This document shows, in pieces, positions 18,319 to 26,453 of a stretch of DNA of 47,035 nucleotides. Below the pieces are notes generated by a model. That model had not been told where the DNA came from, ran no database searches, and saw only the letters and a list, made by a program, of their open reading frames with translations. The number at the start of each line of letters is the position of its first letter. The stretch's first letter is position 1. A program made the position numbers and the translations under genes. The stretch spans positions 1 through 47,035 of the forward strand of contig JAJYAG010000029.1 in the NCBI GenBank assembly GCA_021779665.1, read 5' to 3'. The stretch comes from Bacteroidota bacterium. Its GTDB lineage: Bacteria > Bacteroidota > Bacteroidia > Bacteroidales > JAAUTT01.

Positions 18319-20769
18319 TTAAATACCATTTATTTCCTTGTACTCTTTGCCTGATGCTCCACTCAAGGGTTTGCAGAGTTCCTCCAGCATTTCAAACTTA
18401 TCGTAATTGTCGCCCAACTGACTTTTTACCGCCTCTTTAAATCTGGCAGGAAAATCAGTGGTAATCCCGATGCGTTTCATATCGATATCTTTAAATCCCA
18501 ATTGGTATGCAGGCGAGTTTTCTTTCAGGCGGAAATCGCCGTTTTTAATATCCCGGAACAAAGGATCGGCAACGATGCTGTTTTTATCGGCTCCGCGTGT
18601 GCGGTAATAGTCAACAGCAGCCTGCCCGTGGTCGTTCAGGTTAACATCAAAGTAGATGTTTTTATCGATATTGCATTCCTCGATTTTAAGTTCGGTAAGC
18701 TTGCCATTCACTGTCCCCTGCCGGTAAAAAGTGTTGTGCGAAGCCACTTTGTAAAAGATATTATTCTGGATATTACATGCTGTGTAGGGCGGCATTTTAT
18801 CGCGGGTAAACACATCCATGATGCTGAAGTAACCGATAAACATGCGTTGGATTTTCCCTGCCGAATTCTCATAAACAATGTCGTGAATATCGGCAATAAT
18901 GTTGTTGTAAGCATTGTTCTCGTAATACTTCAGGTTGATACCGCCACCATTGCAGTTATAAATAACATTTTCGGCAACGGTTGTGTATTTAAGAAATGCA
19001 TCGGTACGGATGGCCTGCTGCATGCCCACCCCATTCAGGTGATGGATGTAATTTCTCCTGATCTCGTTGCCATCGCCCACATCCGAGAGGTAAATAGCAT
19101 TCCCGTCGAAGCATTTTTGCATCACCAGAAACACCTCATTGTCCTCGATAATATTGTTATGAGTATGGAAGTAGGGAGCAACCTTAGGCCACTGTTTATA
19201 AAATATAAAATTGTTGAAGTTATACTGAGTAGTATCCTCCTGATAAAGAGCCTCAGCAGCAATTTCATCAGTACGGAGTGTTCCCACCTGTTCACGGTTT
19301 TCGCCTTTCAGAAGAAAAAACATGGGACGGGTTCCGCTTAGCACAATGGCATCGTAAGGCAGGTGGTGCAATTTGTTATTCTTAACAATATTCTCACCGC
19401 TTTGCCACAGCATAATGCCATTCGACTGGTAATAAAATTCACCGCAATGATGAATCTGGTTATTCAGAATCCGGTTGGAGCGGTTCACATTTAATTTACC
19501 CGGACCATATCCGCACAGCAGAATACCAGTGCCACCCACATAGTCGATCAGGTTATTTTTAATGATGTTACTTTGGGCATAAAGGTCGAAGCGAACAGCA
19601 ACACCGGCGGAATTGGTAAACCGACAGTTGCTTACCTCGCAGTATTCCACATCGCGGAAACGCAGCATCGCATTGGCTTTATTCCACATATCCCACTCGT
19701 GCTGAAGTCCGATATCATTTTTTGTAATCACTTCACGCTCACCCCGGGTGAAGGTTAAACCTTTAAATGCGATGTTTCGGACGATGCCTCCCATTCCTTG
19801 CCCGTCGACAAGGAAATATTCGTTTAATGCCGGGAAGGTTACTTTTCCTGGTTTTCCAGCCGCAGGCCAGTAATAAACCAGCTTCTCCTTCGTATTTATG
19901 ACCCATTCTCCCGGTGTGTCAAGATAATCTATCACATTTTCCACCCGACAACTTCCGCCTTCCATGGCATGAAGATGTTTATCGATTTTGCCCATTGGAT
20001 AAGTGGCAGGAAGTGCAGTCTGAGCCACACCATTTTTCTCATCCACCGAAGCAAGGGTGAGATAATTGGTGACATAACCCACATTAGGCTGAACAAATAT
20101 TTCAATATCGTCCAGGTTATCCCAGTTTTTCAGAATTCCTGCAGGATACCACAAGGAGTTTCTGTCTGCATTGATCATGCCTTTCCAGTCGACGCCACCG
20201 CCATCGCCGCCGGTCATAACCCTTGTTGGTTCAAAACCTTTTGACCGGGCGCGGGTAAGCAATTTTTCGTTATCGTAAAGAGTATAAAATCTGGCTTTCC
20301 CTTCGGGAAGTTTGGGCAAAGAAGCCACATACACCTTCCCCTTTGCTGCTGCAGACAGGTTTTTAACCGATTTTGCCAGTTGCCAGCCTGTTATTTCCAC
20401 ATCGGACGAAAAAACAGGATTTTCATCAGGATAAGCCATGTAGACAATCTGGTAAGCATCGTAATGACTGTCGGCAGGGGTAAACACTTCGGTTTCGGTC
20501 AGGCGGTATTCTCCGCCGCGGACAAGGACGTAAATGTTCCGGTAGCAATCTTTCTTTATAAGTCGCACAGCCTGTTTGGCCCTCTTAATGGTAGCAAACG
20601 GACCATCAGTTTTATCTGCATTGGGTTCGGCCAGCTTTCCGCTCCAGGCGTCATTTCCTTGTGTCGAAACATAGAAATCTGCATAAACACTTTTTTGCGA
20701 TGTAGCGAAAGAACCTGAAAAGCAGGTTAAAATCAGAAACAACGTTAGCTTTAGTTTTAACTTTCTCAT
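18319..20769 (-). CDS. Secreted right-handed parallel beta-helix protein (GH141-like candidate)
   Basis: This 816-residue protein has a signal peptide (MRKLKLKLTLFLILTCFSGS). Its opening, DFYVSTQGNDAWSG then GPFATIKRAKQAVR, YVLVRGGEYRLTET and VFSSDVEITGW, is shared by secreted parallel beta-helix glycanases such as GH120 and GH141 and by some lyases. The middle is rich in helix rungs (NIIKNNLIDYVGGTGIL, NRILNNQIHHCGEF, NNIIEDNEVF, NEIRRNYIHHLNGVG). GH141 includes an alpha-L-fucosidase from rhamnogalacturonan-II breakdown, which would fit the fucosidase-rich setting, but catalytic residues could not be placed from sequence alone. It lies 15 bases upstream of a GH2 and follows a 187-base gap that holds short repeats. 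The fold is confident; the activity is inference. Confidence 0.82.
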   Translation of the reverse strand: MRKLKLKLTLFLILTCFSGSFATSQKSVYADFYVSTQGNDAWSGKLAEPNADKTDGPFATIKRAKQAVRLIKKDCYRNIYVLVRGGEYRLTETEVFTPADSHYDAYQIVYMAYPDENPVFSSDVEITGWQLAKSVKNLSAAAKGKVYVASLPKLPEGKARFYTLYDNEKLLTRARSKGFEPTRVMTGGDGGGVDWKGMINADRNSLWYPAGILKNWDNLDDIEIFVQPNVGYVTNYLTLASVDEKNGVAQTALPATYPMGKIDKHLHAMEGGSCRVENVIDYLDTPGEWVINTKEKLVYYWPAAGKPGKVTFPALNEYFLVDGQGMGGIVRNIAFKGLTFTRGEREVITKNDIGLQHEWDMWNKANAMLRFRDVEYCEVSNCRFTNSAGVAVRFDLYAQSNIIKNNLIDYVGGTGILLCGYGPGKLNVNRSNRILNNQIHHCGEFYYQSNGIMLWQSGENIVKNNKLHHLPYDAIVLSGTRPMFFLLKGENREQVGTLRTDEIAAEALYQEDTTQYNFNNFIFYKQWPKVAPYFHTHNNIIEDNEVFLVMQKCFDGNAIYLSDVGDGNEIRRNYIHHLNGVGMQQAIRTDAFLKYTTVAENVIYNCNGGGINLKYYENNAYNNIIADIHDIVYENSAGKIQRMFIGYFSIMDVFTRDKMPPYTACNIQNNIFYKVASHNTFYRQGTVNGKLTELKIEECNIDKNIYFDVNLNDHGQAAVDYYRTRGADKNSIVADPLFRDIKNGDFRLKENSPAYQLGFKDIDMKRIGITTDFPARFKEAVKSQLGDNYDKFEMLEELCKPLSGASGKEYKEINGI

Positions 20770-20956
20770 ATCTGTCTATTTAGCGCTTTGGGCAAACTAT
20801 AAATCTGTTTAACTCCTGAACTTAGGAGAAGCCAGTCTCTCCGAAGGTAATCCCTCACCTCACAGTAGAGGGACTTTGAATAGCTGCGAGTTTTTATTTT
20901 GTTTGATCTTCCTCCCCTCCTCGTTCAGGAGAGGGACTGGGGGTTAGACCTTAAGA
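20770..20956. repeat. Intergenic gap with two 21-bp CCCTC-N11-GAGGG palindromic repeats
   Basis: No gene is present. Two units of the form CCCTC-N11-GAGGG, each followed by ACT, sit at 20852-20872 and 20915-20935. A further inverted repeat, CTCCT-N6-AGGAG, lies near 20814-20829. The second unit resembles dispersed intergenic repeats seen in many Bacteroidota genomes. This is the widest gap between the frameshifted GH43 and the beta-helix gene, so it may mark a transcript boundary. No clear -33/-7 promoter was found. Confidence 0.55.
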
Positions 20957-22557
20957 TCATTCCTCCACTTCAATCCTGAAAAAATCAAAATCAGCAGGTA
21001 TTTTTTTACCGGTTCCCCGGTTGAAGCTGTAAACCCCGGTCATCATTCCCATGAATGGCCACTGCGTTGTGCCCTGATCGCTCAGGAAAGCAGCATCCGG
21101 AATATCCCCTGCACTTATCCAGTTTTTGCCATCGTAGCTGTAGTAAAAACTGCGTTGCAGTTTATTGACCGCCATACGCAGGTAAACGGTATTGCTCTTG
21201 ATATCCTCAGTCACTTGCAGTACCTTTTTCACGCCGTAACGTCGCTCTTCGAGCACGAGCTGCAACTTGCCATCGATGCCTCTTTGCATCCCCAGTCGTG
21301 CCCATGTCTTGGTGTCGTAATGTCCGGTAATACCGGCCTGCTCTTTCGTATCGGGATTAAAAGTAAGCTTCGTTGTTGCGGAAAATTTCAACCATCGTTC
21401 GCGCTGAACAATCAGGTTGCGACCCAAAATGGTGTCGATATCGAAATATCCGGAATAAATCCGCAGATGTCCTTTCTTCTCTGTCAGACTGAAATCGGCG
21501 TACACCGGATTTCTGCGGAAATACCACTGGATGCCCAATTTTGAGCTGCTGAACTCATCGCTGGAAGGATTTACCTGCGGTGTCCAGGGCAGATTGGGGC
21601 GCACGTTGGTGTCCAGCGGACCCTTGCCGTCGTTGGCAATAGGCCAGCCATCTTTCGTCCATGATATTTTATACAGTGATGTCTCACGCCCTAACTGATT
21701 GATTCCTTTTCGTTGGTAAACCACTCGTCGTTTTGTGTTTTTACCAGCTTACCGTGTCCTTGATGGAAGTTAATGGCCGTGCTGTCTCTTTGTGCCAGAT
21801 AGGGATTGTAGAGTGAATTTTCGAATGGGCCATATACCGATTTCGAACGGGAAATGAGCATGTGATGTCTGTTAAACAGACCACTCGAAGCCGCCATGAT
21901 AAAGTAGTAATATCCATCTTTCTTCAACATATGCGGACCTTCGGGTGCGGTTTTTTCGCCTTCGGTTTCTATCCAACGCGGCTCTTCTACCATTTTGGTA
22001 CACTCTTTATATAACTTTACAATTTTGGTGCCTTTACCCAGCTGAATACCGGCTGCAAAAACCATATAATGATCGCCATTATCGTCCACAAAATGCGAAG
22101 GGTCGCTGCCAAAATTGGTAATTTGAACCGGCTTGCTCCAGGGCCCCAATATGTTTTTCGATTTCATCATGTAGTTGCCGCGAACGTTGGTAGTGCGGTC
22201 TTTGCTCAACTGAACCAGGCAGTAAAAAATATAAAACTCGCCGTTGTAATACGAAATATCGGGTGCCCAAATGCCCATTCCATCAAAGAAATAGGTCAAA
22301 TCCAAATCCTCACTTTTCGAAAAGACGTGACCAATCTGATGCCAGTTTACCAAATCTTTCGAATGGGAAATTACGATACTGGGGAAATACTCAAACGTAG
22401 AATTGATTGTGTAATAGTCATTACCCACCCTGATGGTAGAGGGATCGGGGAAAAATCCCGGAATAACAGGATTGGTGTAGGTTTTTGGGGCCGGGCTTTG
22501 AGCCTGAACCTGTTTGAATAGCAACAATGCTAATGCGATTAACAGGAAGTTTTTCAT
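20957..22557 (-). pseudogene. GH43 family enzyme split by a frameshift
   Basis: Two adjacent frames together make one GH43 enzyme of about 530 residues. The first (22557 to stop at 21691) has a signal peptide and the full catalytic propeller: YTNPVIPGFFPDPSTIRVG (base Asp), NFGSDPSHFVDDNG (pKa-modulating Asp) and KTAPEGPHML (acid Glu). It ends abruptly after NDEWFTNEKESIS. The second (from about 21724 to 20957) continues as VYQRKGINQLGRE and encodes the last blade plus a GH43 C-terminal concanavalin-like domain (RRNPVYADFSLT, AGITGHYDTKTWARLGMQ). Reading shifts right after the Trp codon at 21721-21723, consistent with one lost base or two gained. It is either a recent pseudogene or a base-calling error. 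Without the second half, the beta-sandwich that normally supports the active site would be lost. Confidence 0.88.
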
Positions 22558-22572
22558 ACTTTTTATGGAATT

Positions 22573-25389
22573 TTAAAATGATTGGATATTTATATTTTTC
22601 ACTCCGTTTTTTCCAACTTTCCGAAGCAAAACGTATTCAATTTCTGATTGATTCACCAGTTCTTCCACTTGCTTTCCATCGGTTTCGTAAGTGATTCTAT
22701 AGCCAGAAGCGTTTTTGGCAGGATTAACTGAAAGAATAGTTTCCCCGTTCTGCTGAAGAATGCCTTTCACTTTTGCTTCTCCCGACAGAGCCGTTGTTCC
22801 CGGAGTGGCAGTCAGCATTTCGCTCCATTCGCTTGGAGTGCCGCCTCCCTGGGGAATGCTCCGCATTTGCAGGTTATATTTCTGCCGGTTTTCCAATTCA
22901 GAAACCCTGAAAGCTCCAAAAACACGCGAAGGAATGATCATCCACGAAGCTGAATCGGCGGGTGTTGCAGTGTACCGTACTTCATAAAACTGATCGGTAA
23001 ACGTATACCCCATTCCAATGGTGCATTCCATGTTGCCGGCTTCTGTCAGCCAAATAACCGGAGGCAGACTTTTGGTTCCGTATTGGGGAACTAATGATAC
23101 CGATTTGGAAGGCTGACCCGCTCCTGCCCCGTTGATACCAACTACCGAAATCTCACAAGGCACATCGGCTGCAAGTCCGGTTAAATCGATGTAATGATCG
23201 ATGGTTGATGCCGTAGTCTTAGTTTCACCATTGACGGTATATTTCAGCAAATATTCAGTCGAAAACTCATTCTTTTCGAAAATCAATCTTACCGAACGCG
23301 ATGCCGGAATAACGGCCAGCACTTTGGGCGGTTCAGGTTTGTCCAGATAAATCGTGGTATCTTTCACATTGTATCCGGTTGACGAAAGCAGCGTAATTTT
23401 GAGCAAAGCTGATTCGTCTGATCGGGTAAAATCCGAAGTAAAATTAAGTGCCGGGGTGCCGGGAGCTATTTCCGGAAGTTTTACAATACCTCCCGTTTGG
23501 GTTGTTCCGTTTTTCGTTCTCACCTCCCAGACAAGCCGGTAATCCTGAAGTTTAAAAGAAGGTATATCAAGCAGGCCGCGCGGTTGCAAGGTCATGTTTA
23601 CCGAAACCTTGTTTCCATTCAAAGTTGTTTTCACACCCAACGCACGAATTGGAGCATACAAATCTTTCATCTGCTCAAAAGCGCGCTTTTTATTCCGGTA
23701 ATCATCCACACAGCCCCACTGCCGGTTCTGGTGTATGGGCGTGGCTGTTGCCGGATTTGGCGATTGGTAGGTGCTGCGGTAATCGTTGTAGGTCCACACT
23801 GCAAATCCAAAGAGGTTTTCTTTGCCCGAAAATTTATCGGCTATCAGCGTGGTGTATCTGGTTTTGTTCGGGGTGTCGTAAATCAGGCTGGCCGTGTGGC
23901 TTCCGTATTCCGACATAAACACCGGCTTATTGGGATATTTTGCTTTGAGCGCGTCAATGGCCTTTTCGTAACCCATCCCAAAATCGTATTTGTTGATCAT
24001 GATAAAATCGCAATACTTCGCGGCATCGTTTTCCTGCCAGTCAGCAGAATTCGAAACGTACAGTACAAACCGCGTAGTGTCCAGATTTTGTTTTATATAC
24101 CTGATGATCGATTCGACATACTCATTTACTTTTACATTAATCTTTTGGTCGCCCATTTCGTTGCCCACGCTCCAGCCCACTACACATGCATGGTTGAATT
24201 GCTGATGAACCAGTTTCGTGGCAAACTCACGCGGCTCGGGCGAATCAGGGTTGATAAACTGCGCCCAGTTATTGAATTCCGAAACTACCAGAATTCCCTT
24301 TTCGTCTAGGTAATCCATTACTTCTTCGGGTAACGGACGATGCGAAAGCCGCGCCATGTTTGCACCCAGCGATTTCATCCGGTCAATGTCTTCTTTGTAA
24401 CGCCAGGCAGGCAGGGTGTTTCCGGTTGTACGGTCGTCGGCAACCCAATTATACCCTGCCAAACGGACTGCTTCTCCATTAAGCTTAAATTGAAAACCAT
24501 CGAGTTCAATTTTGCGGATGCCAAAACGATCGGCAACACTGCCCAATTTTCGCTCTCCATCGAGCAAAGTAACTTCGGAGGTATAGAGATTGGGGCGGTC
24601 GAAATGCCAGAGTTTGGTTTGCGCCTTCGTAAGTTTAAACTTTAGCACAGCTGTTTCACTTCCATTAGCCTGAATTTTCACAGCTGCTGATGGGCCTTTT
24701 GTCGCCGGTTTGCCGTCGAATTCCAGGCTTGCCAGGCAGTTTACCGTTTGGTCTTTTCCTGAAGTATTCCTGATGAAAACCCGCACATTCACTTCGGCAG
24801 TTCCTTTGGCCAGATTGGGAATGGAAACCACTTCCTGACGTTCAATAAACACAGGCTCTACCACACAAAGTGTCACAGGCCTGCGGATTCCGCCCCAGTT
24901 GGTGTAGGCGCCCCAGGTCAGCCGGTTATCCACTTCCACAGCCAGATTATTAACTCCGTTTTTATTCAGAAATTCTGTAACATCATAGCGATCACGATAA
25001 TTTCCAACCAATTGCCGGGCCACAGGTTTTCCGTTCAGGTAAACTTTATAACTCATACTCACAGCTTCAAATTCTAAAAAGAAGCGCTTTTCACCAGAAC
25101 TTTCGGGAGTTTTAAAAGTGGTTCTGTACCATGCAACTCCAATGTAATTGGCTGTTTCGTTCATCAGTTCCCAACTTCCGGGGACTTCCATTTTGCTCCA
25201 GCAGGCATCGTTAAACCCGGCGGAATACCATTGTTGCTTCTGCCCCACCTGAAGCGGATCAGTTTTGAATTGCCAGAAGCCATTAAGCGAGATGCGTGTT
25301 TCACCGAAAGTTGATTTCCCTGCATTTGCAAAGGTCACAAACATCAACATGCAGAAGAATGTCAGTAGGTGTTTTAGCTTATCCATCAT
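22573..25389 (-). CDS. GH2 beta-galactosidase-like enzyme with C-terminal Fn3 domains (second paralog)
   Basis: This 938-residue secreted GH2 has a signal peptide (MMDKLKHLLTFFCMLMFVTF). The jelly roll (ISLNGFWQFKTDP, YIGVAWYRTTFK) and a TIM barrel follow, with acid/base Glu411 in GWSVGNEMGD and nucleophile Glu494 in FMSEYGSH. Fn3-like modules fill the region after residue ~600, and this copy has about one more module than the paralog at 15742-18303. Both share unusual stretches (YNWVADDRTTGNTLPA against MNWVADDRLTGNTLPA; WTYNDYRS). The start is one base after the stop of the GH29-like lipoprotein gene, so the two are certainly co-transcribed. Galactose specificity is inferred from family. 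Confidence 0.9.
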   Translation of the reverse strand: MMDKLKHLLTFFCMLMFVTFANAGKSTFGETRISLNGFWQFKTDPLQVGQKQQWYSAGFNDACWSKMEVPGSWELMNETANYIGVAWYRTTFKTPESSGEKRFFLEFEAVSMSYKVYLNGKPVARQLVGNYRDRYDVTEFLNKNGVNNLAVEVDNRLTWGAYTNWGGIRRPVTLCVVEPVFIERQEVVSIPNLAKGTAEVNVRVFIRNTSGKDQTVNCLASLEFDGKPATKGPSAAVKIQANGSETAVLKFKLTKAQTKLWHFDRPNLYTSEVTLLDGERKLGSVADRFGIRKIELDGFQFKLNGEAVRLAGYNWVADDRTTGNTLPAWRYKEDIDRMKSLGANMARLSHRPLPEEVMDYLDEKGILVVSEFNNWAQFINPDSPEPREFATKLVHQQFNHACVVGWSVGNEMGDQKINVKVNEYVESIIRYIKQNLDTTRFVLYVSNSADWQENDAAKYCDFIMINKYDFGMGYEKAIDALKAKYPNKPVFMSEYGSHTASLIYDTPNKTRYTTLIADKFSGKENLFGFAVWTYNDYRSTYQSPNPATATPIHQNRQWGCVDDYRNKKRAFEQMKDLYAPIRALGVKTTLNGNKVSVNMTLQPRGLLDIPSFKLQDYRLVWEVRTKNGTTQTGGIVKLPEIAPGTPALNFTSDFTRSDESALLKITLLSSTGYNVKDTTIYLDKPEPPKVLAVIPASRSVRLIFEKNEFSTEYLLKYTVNGETKTTASTIDHYIDLTGLAADVPCEISVVGINGAGAGQPSKSVSLVPQYGTKSLPPVIWLTEAGNMECTIGMGYTFTDQFYEVRYTATPADSASWMIIPSRVFGAFRVSELENRQKYNLQMRSIPQGGGTPSEWSEMLTATPGTTALSGEAKVKGILQQNGETILSVNPAKNASGYRITYETDGKQVEELVNQSEIEYVLLRKVGKNGVKNINIQSF

Positions 25390-25390
25390 G

Positions 25391-26437
25391 CTACTTTTTC
25401 TCCCATATCAGTTTACCCAGTTTGATAATGCTGTCGCGGTCGGCCTGGCGGTAAGTACCGGTTTTATCGGGTGCTGTCGAAAGCAGGATATTGCTGCCTC
25501 CACGGTCAAAACTTTGTTTGATATATTTATACAGGCTGTCGACAGGATAAAACTGACTGACAGGAAAGGTAAACCAGACCGAACCTTTCATCAGACCATT
25601 GCCTAGCGTAAGCGAGTCGCAGCGTTGCGATGTAATTTCGTATTCAAAAGGCAGATAATAACTCTGATTGTTGATAGTGCGGATTGGATTGTGACCTGCA
25701 ACAGGCGGGGTGCGCTCCTCTCCGTTGACGAAGTCGGTAGGGAAATACCGGACTTTGCTTCCATCCTGCACATGCTGATTGAAATGGACAAAACTTTTTG
25801 GATTGACGCTTTTAATTAAATCGTACGATTCCTGAGGAGTGAGCGTTGTATCGGCCCAGCATTGCATATCGAGCCAAAAAGCATAGATATTTCCATAATT
25901 TCCGGCCAATTCGGTCAATTGCGAAAGAATGATTTTTTTGGGAGTAGTCTCTTCCAATTCGGCTTTAATAGTCGGATTCCAGCCTGCCTGATTCCAGTCC
26001 TTACTTCCCCACAAACAATAATACAAACAAGGCTTAATGCTGTGTTTGCGACATGCATCCACAAACAGTTTTACTACATCTTTTTTGAAGGGGCTCCTGG
26101 CAACATCGAACTCAGTATATTTACTGTCCCACAAGCAAAATCCTGAAGTGTGGCGGGTTGTAAGCACTGCATATTTTACGCCGGCTTCCTGAAAAGTAGC
26201 CATCATGGAATCAAAATCGAGATTCGAAGGATTAAAGACTGCAGGATCGGTATTTTTAGAGAATTCCCGCACCAGACAAGTGTTGTCGTTAAAATGAACA
26301 AATGCCCCAAAGCGAAGGCTTTCCCACTCCTCAATGTCTTCGGTTTTTTGCATTGCCGGAGAATAGTGTTTCAGATCTTTCCTTGCACAAGAGAAAATGA
26401 CCAGCGTAAAAGCCAGAAGTACAGATGCAGGTTTCAT
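25391..26437 (-). CDS. GH29-like alpha-L-fucosidase family lipoprotein
   Basis: This 348-residue protein has a lipoprotein signal (LVIFSC, Cys17) and is a compact GH29-type barrel without extra domains. Family segments are EEWESLRFGAFVHFNDNT, KYAVLTTRHTSGFCLW, FKKDVVKLFVDACRKH and YAFWLDMQCW, in which Asp190 fits the nucleophile position. NILLSTAPDKTG replaces the usual NLLLNVGPD. These changes, and FVHFN in place of FIHWG, set it apart from the two other GH29 enzymes here. It may act on another linkage or another L-sugar. It lies 16 bases downstream of the DUF5703 gene and one base upstream of GH2. The family is well supported; the substrate is open. Confidence 0.82.
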   Translation of the reverse strand: MKPASVLLAFTLVIFSCARKDLKHYSPAMQKTEDIEEWESLRFGAFVHFNDNTCLVREFSKNTDPAVFNPSNLDFDSMMATFQEAGVKYAVLTTRHTSGFCLWDSKYTEFDVARSPFKKDVVKLFVDACRKHSIKPCLYYCLWGSKDWNQAGWNPTIKAELEETTPKKIILSQLTELAGNYGNIYAFWLDMQCWADTTLTPQESYDLIKSVNPKSFVHFNQHVQDGSKVRYFPTDFVNGEERTPPVAGHNPIRTINNQSYYLPFEYEITSQRCDSLTLGNGLMKGSVWFTFPVSQFYPVDSLYKYIKQSFDRGGSNILLSTAPDKTGTYRQADRDSIIKLGKLIWEKK

Positions 26438-26453
26438 AGCTAAATTTTATAGT

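Noticed and set aside
18502-19341. A 279-codon open frame on the plus strand
   Set aside because: It is exactly antisense to the beta-helix gene, has no signal, family motif or own spacing, and disappears when the well-supported minus-strand gene is accepted.
20957-21724. The second GH43 half as an independent gene
   Set aside because: It lacks a signal peptide, starts only at a GTG inside the upstream frame and continues the interrupted propeller, so it is the 3' part of one gene.
23497-24309. A 270-codon plus-strand open frame
   Set aside because: It is antisense to the catalytic barrel of a GH2 enzyme with both catalytic Glu residues intact; its composition is not protein-like.
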